DNA from: Balaenoptera acutorostrata
Taxonomy: Eukaryota > Chordata > Mammalia > Artiodactyla > Balaenopteridae
Reading direction: 5' to 3'
DNA length: 64,000 bases
Assembly: GCF_949987535.1 (NCBI RefSeq)
Contig: NC_080082.1
Coordinates: forward strand, 52,490,374 to 52,554,373
The translations under genes were made by a program, and so were the position numbers. Under the pieces are notes generated by a model. The model was not told the DNA's origin and made no database searches. It was given only the letters and a program-made list of their open reading frames with translations. Positions within the stretch are counted from its first letter, which is position 1, and each line of letters starts with the position of its first letter. Shown one piece after another: positions 29,501 through 34,815 of the stretch.

Positions 29501-32072
29501 CTCTCCATCCTCCACTTCCGAGCTAATTTCTCCTCCCCGCCTCAACCCCTCCGACCCCACAGTCTTCTACCCGTTCTTCTTGATCCAAGATTTGGTGACG
29601 GGAGATTCTGGCAGTTTTCAGGGCAGGTAAAGTCGTGGCCGAGGCAGCGGCTGACAGGAGTGAGGTGGGGAGTCGGGGGTGGGGGTGGGGGTGGGGAGGA
29701 AGTGGGGGAGGAAGTGGGGGTGCGGGTGGTAGAGGTGATGCAGGACTCCGGACAGTCCATGCGCACCTCTGCTCCCGGCAGCTACGTGCTGAAGGTGGTG
29801 GGCGGCGGGCCCACCCTGGACACCATCAAGGAATACAGCGAGGAGGATATCTACCGCTTCAACAGCCCGCTGGACAAGTAATCCCTGTGGGACCGGGCCC
29901 ATAATCAGCCTTTCTTCCCCTGCAGGCCCCTCCATCTTCCCAGCCGCAGACCAACCCTGGGCTGCAAACCCCGCCCATCTTGGTGTCTCAGGCCCCGCCC
30001 ACAGCCCAGGCTCCTAGCATCCCACCTACTCGGCCCCGCCCACGGCAGGAGGCTCCGCTCACCCGATCCCCGGCCACTGCCCCCTCTCCCTTTGGGGCCT
30101 CTGCCCGCTGAGGCCCCGGCCCCACTGAGGTTACCCCTTCCTGCACAGAACTGACAGCCTCATCTGGACCACAAGAAACACAACGACCACCGAGGACTCA
30201 GCCTTCAACATTCTGTCCCACAACAGTTTAGGCATTGAGTGAGTGCCGGGCCGACTGCACGCCCCCTTCTCCCCCACAGTCTGTCGGGCCTGTCCATCCC
30301 TTCTGCCTCTGGGAGACCTCCTGGTCCTCAAGCTGCACTGACTGCCTTTGCGGTCCTCAAATGAGACTGATCTCTACACAAGCTGGACCCTCTGTCTGCA
30401 GGACTGGTCCCTCTTAATCTTTCTTCAGGCCTTAGTTCAGATGCCACTTCATCCAGGAGGACTTTTCTGACTGTTCTAGATGGGACAGTTTTGCTCTCGT
30501 GTCCTCCTGTACGTTCCCCATTCTCACCCTGACTCCTCTGCCCGTGCTTCCTCCTTCCCAGCCCTTACCCCTCTGAGCTGTCACTGTCTCCTGTGGGGTC
30601 TGTCTCCCTAATAGTCCAGGTCCAAAATAGACAACATAGTATTTGTTGAATGAGACAATGAACAAGTTAATTCATCCATGGTAGGCATTTATTGACATTT
30701 GAATGGAGGTATTAATGAATGAATAAAACAGTGAAGGAATAAGTTAGTACAGGGGGAATTCTCTGGTGGTCCAGTGGTTAGGACTCAGTGCTTCCACTGC
30801 TGGGGGGGCCTGGGTTCAATCCCTGGTCGGGGAACTAAGATCCCACAAGCTGCGAGACACCGCCAAAAAAAAAAAAAAAAAGCATGTAGGGCCTCAATAA
30901 CTGGCCCTATAATAATGATAGGAATAATAATAATGAAAGGAAGAAAATGATGCCATGACCAAATGAAGGAAGTGAATGAATGAACAAAGTAGCCAACTTG
31001 CACCTATTCAGTATTCAACCTGCGTTTATTGAGTATATGAATGAAGATGTGACTTTGTACCTAGTAGCTGCTCCAGATTCATTTGTGGGATGAAGGAATA
31101 AAGGTAGCAAAGAATAAATGAGGAGGTGTCACATAATAGGTATACAATCCATAATCTAGATGAATGCGCAGTAACAGAGGAATTGACAGCTGGAGGTGTA
31201 AAGACATGAGGAAATGAATGAGTAAGCAAACAGCCTGTCACCTGGTAGGGGTTCAGTCGGCCTTATTGGCTAAAGTGGGTGAAGGAGTGAATCAGGGAGA
31301 AAGGTAGGAGATTGCACCTAGTTAGTGCTCACCCAGAGTCTGGGGGGTAGAGGGGAAGGTCAGGGATTGGCACGTGCTACGCATGATTTGTACTACAAGT
31401 ACCTGAACTTGGGCCCCCAGGTGGCTCTGTCTGGAGAACTCCCCATGCCATGACACCATTCCGCACAGCATCTTTGCCTCCGAGTTCTTCTTCAAGGTGT
31501 TGGTGAGCAATAGGTGAGCCAGACACATGGCCCAGGTGGGGTAGGGGGGCTTCCTGTGGGGTGACCACCTCCTCCCCCAATCCTGAACCCCATCCCCCAA
31601 CAGAGGTGTGGACAAGAGCACATACTGCGACTACCAGCTCACCTTCCTGCTACACATCCATGGGCTCCCACTCAGTGCCAGGCGGGCCTTCCTCATCCTC
31701 ATGGTGAGTGGCTCCCCGGGAGCTGCCCTGCTGGGTGGATGGGGGCCCCCAGGCTGCCCACCCACGCCTGTTGTGTGGTGCCTGCAGGTGTCAGCCAGCC
31801 TGTTTGTTGGTCTGGTGATCCTCTACATCATCTCCTGCCTCCTGTCGCCCTATGTGGTGAAGGTCTGCAACGTCCTCTGCTGGAAGATCAACAACATCAT
31901 TGCCTGGGAATCTTACACCTACAGTACCGCCTCCGACACCAGGGCCTTCAGCAACACCTCTGGGACCAAATCTGGGGAGAGCTCTGGGGGCATCACCAGA
32001 GTTGTCTCCAAGGTGGCAGAGGAGAACAAGACTGACAGTAAGGAAACCTTGAGGAAGAAGTCAATATCCTGA
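4847..32072 (+). CDS. CATSPERG: CATSPERG, CatSper channel auxiliary subunit gamma (28 coding exons)
   Basis: Encodes the gamma auxiliary subunit of CatSper, the pH-gated calcium channel of the sperm flagellum needed for hyperactivated motility. Joined exons give 1156 residues; I recall human as 1159. The product is a type I membrane protein: signal peptide at about 1-32 (hydrophobic [13 protein letters not shown]), a very large extracellular part with many cysteines and sequons (first NYS at 97), one membrane helix at about 1057-1081 and a cytoplasmic tail of about 75 residues rich in Ser, Thr and Lys. Recognised by close residue-by-residue agreement with remembered human CATSPERG, e.g. [14 protein letters not shown] and [15 protein letters not shown]. 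All borders are GT/AG and phases are consistent. No disabling change was seen. An optional 36-nt exon may lie between exons 10 and 11. Confidence 0.97.
5189..5242 (+). CDS. CATSPERG: CATSPERG coding exon 2
   Basis: Residues 86-103 ([15 protein letters not shown]...), acceptor ccttgcag, donor gtgagt, phase 0 at both ends. Contains the NYS sequon. Confidence 0.94.
5429..5565 (+). repeat. CHR-type SINE
   Basis: Head 'gggtcttccctggcggtcca', box-B-like 'ggttccatccctggtcgg', tail of CAAAA/ACAAC repeats. Lies in CATSPERG intron 2. Confidence 0.9.
5590..7196 (-). repeat. LINE-1 fragment (L1M class), antisense
   Basis: Long recognisable L1 segment read backwards: 'ttgtgcaaccatcaccac', 'tcatataaagaatggaatc', 'attgctgggtcatatg', 'ttatgccagtaccattt'. 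Diverged, with a SINE inserted at 5652-5751. Most of CATSPERG intron 2 is this element. Confidence 0.85.
5652..5751 (+). repeat. CHR-type SINE inside L1
   Basis: Short tail-less copy bounded by a 9-bp duplication, 'atacagttc', at 5643-5651 and 5752-5760, so it entered the L1 fragment after that was fixed. Confidence 0.9.
7295..7545 (+). repeat. MIR SINE, sense
   Basis: Well-preserved MIR order: 'ggctctggagccaggctg', 'agctctgctacatagtag', 'aggcaagttacttaactt', 'gcacagtgcctggttcat'. Confidence 0.88.
7620..8335 (-). repeat. L2 LINE 3' end, antisense
   Basis: Follows reversed L2: 'aatgataaacaacgtggc', 'ggaaggtctctgaaaagc', 'gaggcctgtgtggctgga', 'gccatgagaaggttctga'. A 12-nt direct repeat (ctgtgattggaaaccctgtg region) sits at 8282-8312 near its end. 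Confidence 0.7.
8519..8636 (+). repeat. CHR-type SINE
   Basis: Head, box-B-like block and A-tail, with target-site duplication 'tgctgttcta' at 8509-8518 and 8637-8646. Lies in CATSPERG intron 2. Confidence 0.92.
9283..9427 (+). CDS. CATSPERG: CATSPERG coding exon 3
   Basis: Residues 104-152, including [19 protein letters not shown]. Acceptor cgccctcag, donor gtgggc, ends one base into a codon. Confidence 0.94.
9773..9899 (+). CDS. CATSPERG: CATSPERG coding exon 4
   Basis: Starts [15 protein letters not shown] after the tandem acceptor cagcag; starting 3 nt earlier (9770) would add one residue and change the junction codon without breaking frame. Donor gtgccc, ends two bases into a codon. 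Confidence 0.92.
10072..10144 (+). CDS. CATSPERG: CATSPERG coding exon 5
   Basis: Codes [19 protein letters not shown], up to residue 218. Acceptor cacctcag, donor gtgagg, ends in phase 0. Confidence 0.94.
10220..10478 (-). repeat. MIR SINE, antisense
   Basis: 'gagcatttactgtgtgccgg' through 'gaggagaaaactgaggcc' to 'ctgcacccatatccttaa' is the reversed MIR. Lies in CATSPERG intron 5. Confidence 0.75.
10480..11097 (-). repeat. L2 LINE 3' end, antisense, with SINE insertion
   Basis: Begins with the reversed L2 terminus (cattcattcattcattcag), continues 'gagctgacagtctagtgg', then after the inserted SINE 'gcaaaggctctgaggagc', 'gggatgagatcagagagg'. Confidence 0.75.
10760..10892 (+). repeat. CHR-type SINE inside L2
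   Basis: Head 'gggaattccctggcagtcca', 'ggttcgatccctggtcgg', A-tail. Flanks resemble each other imperfectly ('aaaggcataact' and 'aaaggcgtaatt'). Confidence 0.9.
11131..11286 (+). CDS. CATSPERG: CATSPERG coding exon 6
   Basis: Residues 219-270, from [10 protein letters not shown] to KDFFLVE. Acceptor gccccgcag, donor gtgagt, phase 0. Confidence 0.95.
11395..11625 (+). repeat. MIR SINE, sense
   Basis: 'agcctgggttcaagtcctgg', 'ttgggcaagtcacttcac', 'ccccatctgtaaaatggg' in MIR order. Confidence 0.88.
11985..12345 (+). repeat. Unnamed old interspersed repeat, copy 1
   Basis: Shares the layout of 13960-14290, 17375-17790, 18411-19012 and 32530-32960: '...ggattcagggctca', 'ctccacttcttctgg', '...cctgattggccca', 'gtcatgtctccc'. 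I cannot name the family with certainty. Confidence 0.5.
12868..13320 (-). repeat. LINE-1 fragment, antisense, split by a SINE
   Basis: 'actcataaaattcaccact' then, after the SINE, 'aagtgaacaatttagtgcca' and 'gcaaccaccaactcttgt' match the L1 tract at 5610-5830. Confidence 0.75.
12909..13108 (-). repeat. CHR-type SINE, antisense
   Basis: T-rich start, reversed box B 'ccgaccagggatcgaacc' and reversed head 'ccgccaaggaagtccc'. Target-site duplication aaaattcaccacttt at 12894-12908 and 13109-13123. Confidence 0.92.
13394..13511 (+). repeat. CHR-type SINE
   Basis: Diverged head 'gggagttccctggtagccta', box-B-like block, A-tail, flanked by 'ctgtaac' at 13387-13393 and 13512-13518. Confidence 0.88.
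13960..14290 (+). repeat. Unnamed old interspersed repeat, copy 2
   Basis: 'tctctctccatctctcgg', 'tgtattgactttatgctc', 'cattgtggccagagacac' follow the same order as the other copies of this family in the window. Confidence 0.45.
14690..15125 (-). repeat. Old LINE (probably L1M 3' region), antisense
   Basis: 'ggaatgttttaaagaaaatt', 'gtcaattttccccaatgatc', 'cacattgcatttggttgtta' is a tract I know as an L1M-type 3' region. Confidence 0.5.
15152..15500 (+). repeat. Interspersed repeat 'TATTAGTCTGCTCAGG', copy 1
   Basis: Starts 'tattagtctgctcaggccgc' and runs through 'actgggtggcttaaacaaca', 'tctggaggctggaagtcc', 'tttataaggacaccagtcc'. Three further copies occur at 27184, 33862 and 34816. Probably MaLR-like or another retroelement; I cannot name it securely. 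Confidence 0.7.
15572..15660 (+). repeat. Truncated CHR-type SINE with A-tract on its 5' side
   Basis: Target-site duplication 'tagactcaa' at 15565-15573 and 15661-15669. Between the repeats an 18-nt A-tract precedes the SINE head, and the copy stops in the box-B region without its own tail. Confidence 0.8.
15813..16141 (+). repeat. Young long-form cetacean-type SINE
   Basis: Full-length copy with head 'cttccctggtggcgcagtgg', tandem 'ccgcaccgcgatgaagag' units, end 'agacccagcacagccaaaaa' and an AAAT plus A tail. A perfect 16-bp target-site duplication (aaaagtgtgccttggg) lies at 15797-15812 and 16142-16157, which indicates recent insertion. Confidence 0.95.
16496..16667 (+). CDS. CATSPERG: CATSPERG coding exon 7
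   Basis: Starts [15 protein letters not shown] and ends at SNRGSG; the donor is gtgagg after one base of a codon. Separated from exon 6 by the 5.2-kb intron 6. Confidence 0.95.
16920..17200 (+). repeat. GA-rich simple tract in CATSPERG intron 7
   Basis: Low-complexity 'agagagaaagacacac', 'agagagaaaggcaaaacg' type sequence with no consistent unit. Confidence 0.6.
17375..17790 (+). repeat. Unnamed old interspersed repeat, copy 3
   Basis: Contains 'gtttattggcttagatag', 'cacagttggatctagggg', 'ttggtcacatgcccagct', 'aatctgaaccttgtggac'. Ends about 110 nt before CATSPERG exon 8. Confidence 0.5.
17903..18040 (+). CDS. CATSPERG: CATSPERG coding exon 8
   Basis: Codes [19 protein letters not shown] and [12 protein letters not shown]. 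Acceptor ccccacag, strong donor gtaagt. Confidence 0.95.
18284..18406 (+). repeat. CHR-type SINE
   Basis: Head 'gggacttccctggcaatcca', 'ggttcgatccctggttgg', T-rich end. Lies in CATSPERG intron 8. Confidence 0.9.
18411..19012 (+). repeat. Unnamed old repeat, copy 4, with nested MIR
   Basis: 'ggcatagctggattcagggg' and 'ggactctatctcttggca' precede a MIR at 18525-18775; the repeat resumes with 'ttggcttcattttcaggt' and 'ctgattggcccattctgg'. Confidence 0.5.
18525..18775 (+). repeat. MIR SINE, sense
   Basis: 'aggtgacttaacctctct', 'cctcatttgcaaaatggg', 'ggtcttaggagagtgctg' in MIR order. Confidence 0.75.
19013..19458 (-). repeat. Long-form CHR-type SINE, antisense
   Basis: Opens with the reversed AAAT tail, a TTTA microsatellite at 19039-19090, then many 'gggctcagtagttgtggc' units and the reversed head 'ccaccagggaagtcc'. 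Flanked by 'cagacata' repeats. Confidence 0.92.
19633..19692 (+). CDS. CATSPERG: CATSPERG coding exon 9
   Basis: A 60-nt exon, [19 protein letters not shown]. Acceptor ctctgcag, donor gtaccc (weak). Confidence 0.9.
   Translation: MAACPSSCCPGSGPCAMGY
19924..20043 (+). CDS. CATSPERG: CATSPERG coding exon 10
   Basis: Codes [20 protein letters not shown] and ends SYDL plus one base. Acceptor cctaccag, donor gtaaat. Contains an NCS sequon. Confidence 0.93.
20139..20174 (+). CDS. CATSPERG: Candidate 36-nt cassette exon in CATSPERG
   Basis: Between exons 10 and 11 a 36-nt segment is bordered by cccagcag and a strong ctag|gtaagg donor. It would insert 12 residues (about [12 protein letters not shown] plus a junction residue) and keep the frame. 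The human protein, as I recall it, aligns without such an insert, so it may be cryptic, lineage-specific or unused. Left out of the 1156-residue model. Confidence 0.25.
   Translation, partial: TAGRKCCSCHC
20240..20620 (+). other. CATSPERG: CATSPERG intron between exons 10 and 11, later part
   Basis: Contains a short ATTTG repeat at about 20325-20342 and L2-like antisense wording (gaagggccttctggctca, aatgggaagctgttggagg). No exon seen after the 36-nt candidate. Confidence 0.5.
20623..20673 (+). CDS. CATSPERG: CATSPERG coding exon 11
   Basis: A 51-nt exon, [16 protein letters not shown], acceptor cacctgtag, donor gtagga. Joins exon 10 directly in the human-like model (SYDLVSDYL). Confidence 0.92.
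20782..20911 (+). CDS. CATSPERG: CATSPERG coding exon 12
   Basis: Codes [17 protein letters not shown] to IWGNFLLQ. Acceptor ctgccag, donor gtatgg, ends two bases into a codon. Confidence 0.94.
21449..21560 (+). CDS. CATSPERG: CATSPERG coding exon 13
   Basis: Codes [20 protein letters not shown] to ETEE, residue 531. Acceptor cccctgcag, donor gtgggc, phase 0. Confidence 0.95.
21830..22240 (-). repeat. L2 LINE fragment, antisense
   Basis: 'cataaatattgaggacttac', 'ccagtgctggagacacagtg', 'ggccctgccctcacaggg', 'ggaggcc' and 'agagtgagaagg' follow reversed L2. Lies in CATSPERG intron 13. Confidence 0.75.
22520..22533 (+). repeat. AC microsatellite by exon 14 acceptor
   Basis: Seven AC units 20 nt before the intron 13 acceptor, inside the polypyrimidine region. 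Confidence 0.85.
22552..22710 (+). CDS. CATSPERG: CATSPERG coding exon 14
   Basis: Residues 532-584, [17 protein letters not shown] to FYEDNKLYQ. Acceptor cacccccag about 20 nt after an AC repeat; donor gtgcta. An internal 'cag|gtgatg' at 22631-22633 is not used, since the reading continues as in human. Confidence 0.94.
22808..22920 (+). CDS. CATSPERG: CATSPERG coding exon 15
   Basis: Codes [19 protein letters not shown] to DYLLERQ. Acceptor cgctgcag, donor gtgaga, ends two bases into a codon. Confidence 0.94.
23035..23405 (-). repeat. L2 LINE fragment, antisense
   Basis: 'agggagggcttcaaggagg', 'tgagctgtgacctgaagg', 'gcagggtgttccagacag', 'gtgccaaggcccccggga'. Lies in CATSPERG intron 15. Confidence 0.75.
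23707..23920 (+). CDS. CATSPERG: CATSPERG coding exon 16
   Basis: Codes [20 protein letters not shown] to [10 protein letters not shown], residue 693. GC-rich exon in a CpG-dense block. Acceptor ccgctcag, donor gtgggc. Confidence 0.95.
24259..24321 (+). CDS. CATSPERG: CATSPERG coding exon 17
   Basis: Residues 694-714, [19 protein letters not shown]..., acceptor ccccgcag, donor gtgcgt, phase 0. Confidence 0.95.
24424..24610 (+). CDS. CATSPERG: CATSPERG coding exon 18
   Basis: Codes [19 protein letters not shown] to AREPEPVH. Acceptor gtcccccag, donor gtctgt (non-consensus at +3). Human has a somewhat different sequence near this end, so the donor is the least certain part. Confidence 0.88.
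24695..24813 (+). CDS. CATSPERG: CATSPERG coding exon 19
   Basis: Codes [20 protein letters not shown] to RNSVLFW, residue 816. Acceptor ccaagcag, donor gtgaga. Confidence 0.92.
24956..25036 (+). CDS. CATSPERG: CATSPERG coding exon 20
   Basis: Residues 817-843, [20 protein letters not shown]..., acceptor cacccccag, donor gtgcgg, phase 0. Confidence 0.94.
25127..25183 (+). CDS. CATSPERG: CATSPERG coding exon 21
   Basis: Residues 844-862, [19 protein letters not shown]. Acceptor ctcacag, donor gtattg. Precedes the 4-kb intron 21. Confidence 0.93.
25570..25690 (-). repeat. MIR fragment, antisense
   Basis: 'aacactgaggctcagagagg' and 'agctaataagtggtagagg' are reversed MIR core. Confidence 0.7.
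25925..26430 (+). repeat. LINE-1 fragment, sense, with SINE insertion
   Basis: 'acaacctaaatgtccacta', 'catccatgcgatggaaaac' and, after the SINE, 'tccacatactgatgtggag' and 'gaatggaacagcatataca' suit an L1 3' portion. Confidence 0.6.
26106..26224 (+). repeat. CHR-type SINE
   Basis: Head 'gaattccctggcggtccagt', 'ggttcaatccctggtcag', degenerate tail. Confidence 0.9.
26500..26539 (+). repeat. TG microsatellite
   Basis: About 19 uninterrupted TG units, followed by a TATC run at about 26562-26577. Confidence 0.95.
27035..28250 (-). repeat. L2 LINE, antisense, split by a younger repeat
   Basis: 'ttcattcattcaaccaatat' and 'ggtgctggagttacagcagt' at the start, resuming after 27625 with 'aaacatttgagcaaagactt', 'ggatggactgcctgtggg'. 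The piece at 27184-27622 is an insertion. Confidence 0.75.
27184..27622 (+). repeat. Interspersed repeat 'TATTAGTCTGCTCAGG', copy 2
   Basis: 'gtattcgtttcctaggctgc', 'cacaaactgggaaagtta', 'cttataaggacactggtca', 'ggacacacaattcaaccc'. Inserted in L2. Confidence 0.7.
28615..28755 (-). repeat. CHR-type SINE, antisense
   Basis: T-rich start, 'gatcttagttccccgacc', 'ctgccagggaattcc' end; flanks 'ctcagccctt' and 'ctcagccttg'. Confidence 0.9.
28800..29080 (+). repeat. MIR SINE, sense
   Basis: 'tttgaatcccagctctacc', 'gctgtgtggctttggata', 'ttgttctgaggattaaat' in MIR order. Confidence 0.85.
29101..29113 (-). promoter_or_regulatory. CTCF-like motif in CATSPERG intron 21
   Basis: The minus strand reads tcaccagagggca, one mismatch from the CTCF core CCACCAGAGGGCA. 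Confidence 0.3.
29206..29362 (+). CDS. CATSPERG: CATSPERG coding exon 22
   Basis: Codes [20 protein letters not shown] to PCFLFRD. Acceptor cccattcag, donor gtgcgt. Confidence 0.95.
29563..29626 (+). CDS. CATSPERG: CATSPERG coding exon 23
   Basis: A 64-nt exon, [20 protein letters not shown]. Acceptor accccacag, donor gtaaag. The following intron is only 155 nt and very G-rich. Confidence 0.95.
29627..29781 (+). other. CATSPERG: Short G-rich CATSPERG intron 23
   Basis: A 155-nt intron carrying repeated 'gggggtgggggtgggg' and 'aggaagtgggggagg' runs at about 29672-29730, which could fold as a G-quadruplex or serve as intronic G-run splicing enhancers. Confidence 0.6.
29782..29877 (+). CDS. 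CATSPERG: CATSPERG coding exon 24
   Basis: Codes [20 protein letters not shown] to FNSPLD. Donor gtaatc splits the lysine codon; reading through would hit a stop at 29879-29881. Confidence 0.94.
30149..30238 (+). CDS. CATSPERG: CATSPERG coding exon 25
   Basis: Codes [19 protein letters not shown] to LGI. Acceptor ctgcacag, donor gtgagt splits the glutamate codon. Contains an NTT sequon. Confidence 0.93.
30415..30665 (+). repeat. L2 LINE 3' fragment, sense
   Basis: 'caggccttagttcagatgcc', 'cttcatccaggaggactt', 'agtatttgttgaatgaga' is L2 in sense. Confidence 0.8.
30668..31345 (+). repeat. Degenerate tandem array in CATSPERG intron 25
   Basis: Variants of a block 'cacctagtaggtgctcag...' followed by 'gaatgaatgaa' recur at about 30998, 31054, 31127, 31236 and 31312, spaced 56-109 nt apart. 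A SINE sits at 30753-30881. Confidence 0.5.
30753..30881 (+). repeat. CHR-type SINE
   Basis: Head 'gggaattctctggtggtcca', box-B-like 'ggttcaatccctggtcgg', A-tail. Confidence 0.9.
31421..31513 (+). CDS. CATSPERG: CATSPERG coding exon 26
   Basis: Codes [18 protein letters not shown] to VLVSN. Acceptor gcccccag, donor gtgagc, ends two bases into a codon. Confidence 0.94.
31604..31703 (+). CDS. CATSPERG: CATSPERG coding exon 27
   Basis: Codes [20 protein letters not shown] to AFLILM, residue 1062, starting the membrane helix. Acceptor cccaacag, donor gtgagt. Confidence 0.95.
31788..32072 (+). CDS. CATSPERG: CATSPERG coding exon 28 (last)
   Basis: Residues 1063-1156 and TGA at 32070-32072. Completes the membrane helix ([19 protein letters not shown]), then a Ser/Thr/Lys-rich cytoplasmic tail that differs more from human than the rest of the protein. 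Confidence 0.95.
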   Translation: MSASLFVGLVILYIISCLLSPYVVKVCNVLCWKINNIIAWESYTYSTASDTRAFSNTSGTKSGESSGGITRVVSKVAEENKTDSKETLRKKSIS

Positions 32073-32268
32073 GCCTCTTACCTGCCCCAGCTGCCACCCA
32101 CCCTCATCCCTCGTTTCCTGGGCCATTTTGAACATGCAACCTGTCGCTCGCTCATCCCAGGCCTTTCTCCCTGTTTCGCTTGAATTTTCACTTCACATTT
32201 CAGCACCAGCTGTGGGACCTTGTAAGGACTCATGTTCAATTAGTTTGCACCACTCAGCCACATAAGTT

Positions 32269-32274
32269 ATTAAA
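32269..32274 (+). terminator. CATSPERG: Polyadenylation signal of CATSPERG (ATTAAA)
   Basis: attaaa about 200 nt after the stop, the first good variant signal downstream; cleavage expected 10-30 nt further. No AATAAA was seen between the stop and this site. Confidence 0.6.
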
Positions 32275-32529
32275 ATATCAAAATCCTTCTGTGCCAAGCT
32301 GGTAAATAGTGGCTTCCCTGTGTGCCTGCCTACTCAGCCCCTCCCCAGAGTGCCCCTGACCTCCCTACAGTCCAGCAGGGTCCTCCATGACCCAGGCCCG
32401 TTGCTATGACCTGCAGTCTGTTCTGATTGTTCAGTGCCCAGGTTTAATACTAGTTTTAAAATATTTTGAATGGCAACACGTATCTAGTGTCTATCTTAAG
32501 GAGGGGGCTCTGGAGAGGTTAGAATTTTT

Positions 32530-32960
32530 GTTTTGGTTGCAAGTAGCAAAAATTTCACTCAGTGGTCCATATGGAAATGGTAATTTATGGACTTTGTTAA
32601 TATAGGCTTCAGGTACAGTTTGATCCAGAAGTCCTCAATGTCCATAGGATTGTGGCTCCATTTCTCTACCTTTCCCTGCTCTGCCCTTCTCTGAGGGTGG
32701 TCTCTGACCTCAGGCCAGCCCACTTCACCGTCAGAGGCTGCACATCCACATGTCTTACTGTCCAGAGAAAAAAAGGGGCTGAAGTCCAACATTCCCAGGC
32801 AAAAGTCCTGTCAGTCACTCTGATTGGGTGGGGTTGGGTCATAAGCTCACTACTTTACCACTCACTCTGCCAGACAGATGGGACCTTGATTGGGTTAAGC
32901 CCTTCAGAGCCCACCCCTGGAGCTGAGGGTTGTCAATCCCTCCCTAATCTCTTGCTTATG
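32530..32960 (+). repeat. Unnamed old interspersed repeat, copy 5
   Basis: 'ttttggttgcaagtagcaaa', 'ggtacagtttgatccaga', 'gtcactctgattgggtgg', 'ttgattgggttaagccct' follow the family order. Confidence 0.5.
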
Positions 32961-33099
32961 TGTGGGGAAGGGCAGCTCTTGTAAGGAACATGTGTGTCAA
33001 GAAGGGGAAAAGGACAGACCGAAAGGTGAAAAGCAAATGTGCCTTTGTACTCCACTCCCTGTCCACCCAATAGGCTCAACTCCAGCCCCTCCCCAGAGG

Positions 33100-33650
33100 T
33101 CTTGGGTGAAGGGACTATGCAGGTCCTCTGATCACCCCCTCCACTCCTTCACTGTAGAAGTAGAGGCCCACGGGACACACCCACTGAGAGGACACCAGGG
33201 CAGACAGTTGGACCAGCTTGTCCGTGATGAGGCAGCATAGCTCCAGAGCAGGCAAGGCCACCGAGGTCACATTATAGAGCTTAGGAATTATCAGAAGAGC
33301 ATTCAAGCTGAGAAGCTGAAGGACATGGTCAGATGTAGAAAGATGCTCTGGCTGCCCTGGGGAGGATGGCTCAGGACTCGAGGCAGTAGGCCAGGGACCT
33401 GGGCAGGAGGGGATGGTGCTGGACCAAAGCCTGGTGTGGGAAGGAGAAGAAGGGACAGGCGGGAGGGATGCTTAGGAGGCCTAGTGAACAGGCTGTGAAG
33501 CTGACAGGCCATGGCAGGAGTGGGAGCAAGGGGGGCGTTTAGGAAGAGGCCCAGGTCTCTGCCCTGGGGACTGGGGGACAAAGAGGCTGTCCCTGAGATG
33601 AGGACTGGGGAGAAGGAACAGGTTTGGGGGAGACACTAAGGCCATTTGGG
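33100..33650 (-). repeat. L2-like fragment, antisense
   Basis: 'ggacatggtcagatgtagaa' and 'gatgctctggctgccctgg' resemble reversed L2. Diverged. Confidence 0.45.
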
Positions 33651-33861
33651 GTCATGGTTGGTGTGGGAGGTCTGACAGACTTCTAGAGGAGCCTGTCCAG
33701 GAGGCTGTGGGAACCCCAGGTCTGGGGCTCAGGAGGGAGGTCAGCGATGGCCAAGCAATACGCACAACAGTCAGTGGTACAGATATACCTATCAACAAAA
33801 TTCACTGCATTGATGCGATTAAGGAGAATGTGATGAGATAACATCCTGTTCTGACCTAAAA

Positions 33862-34160
33862 GTCCATTCAGGCTGCTGTAACGGAAGACCATAGACTGGG
33901 TGGCTTAAAAACAACAGAAATTTCTCAGAGTTCTGGAGGCTGCGAAGTCCAAGATCAAGGCGCTGGCAGATTCGGTGTCTGGTGAGAACCTGCTTCCTGG
34001 TTCATAGATGACCATCTTTTTACTGTGTCCTCACATGATAGAAGGGATGAGGAAAGTCACTGAGGTCTCTTTTATAAGGACATTAATCTCAGATATGAGG
34101 GTTCTGCCCTCACAGGCTAATCGCCTCCTGATACCATTACATTGGGAGTTAGGTTTCAAA
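33862..34160 (+). repeat. Interspersed repeat 'TATTAGTCTGCTCAGG', copy 3
   Basis: 'gtccattcaggctgctgtaa', 'ctgggtggcttaaaaacaac', 'ttctggaggctgcgaagtcc'. Confidence 0.7.
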
Positions 34161-34161
34161 G

Positions 34162-34250
34162 AGTAGCCCCCGCTCACCACAACTAGAGAAAGCCCACGCG
34201 CAGCAACGAAGACCCAATGCAGCCAAAATAAATAAATAAATAAATAAACA
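34162..34250 (+). repeat. 3' end of a long-form CHR-type SINE
   Basis: 5'-truncated: 'ccacaactagagaaagccca', 'agacccaatgcagccaaaa' and an AAAT tail. Confidence 0.88.
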
Positions 34251-34513
34251 AGAAAAACAAAGACAGATGGCATATGGCATATGGTAGTTAAATGCCAAAG
34301 CCATTTTCATTAAAATTTTATAGGTAGAGTCCACACATATGAAAAACTAGAGCTAATAAATCCGTTCAGCAAAGTTGCAGTACACAAAGTCAACACACAA
34401 AAATCGGTCGCATTTCTATACACCCGCAATGAATAACCTGAAAAGGAAATTTAAAAACAATCCTACTTACAACAGCAACAACAAAAAGAATAAAAGTTTT
34501 AAGAATAAATTTA

Positions 34514-34680
34514 TAGGGACTTCCCTGGTGGTCCAGCGGTTAAGACTCTGTGCTCCCAATGCAGGGGACCCGGGTTTGATCCCTGGTCAGGGAGTTAGAT
34601 CCCGCATGCTGCAACTAAAGATCCCGCATGCCACAACTAAGACCCGGCGCAGCCAAATAAATAAATAAATAACTATTTAA
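34514..34680 (+). repeat. CHR-type SINE inside L1
   Basis: Head, 'ggtttgatccctggtcagg', AAAT tail, duplication 'aataaattta' at 34504-34513 and 34683-34692. Confidence 0.92.
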
Positions 34681-34815
34681 AAAATAAATTTACGCAAGGA
34701 GGAAAAAGACTTGTATACTGAAAGCTACAAAACATTGCTGAAAGAAATTAAAGAAGACTTAAATAAATGGAAAAACATCCCATGTTCATGAATTAATATT
34801 GTCGACAATACTATC

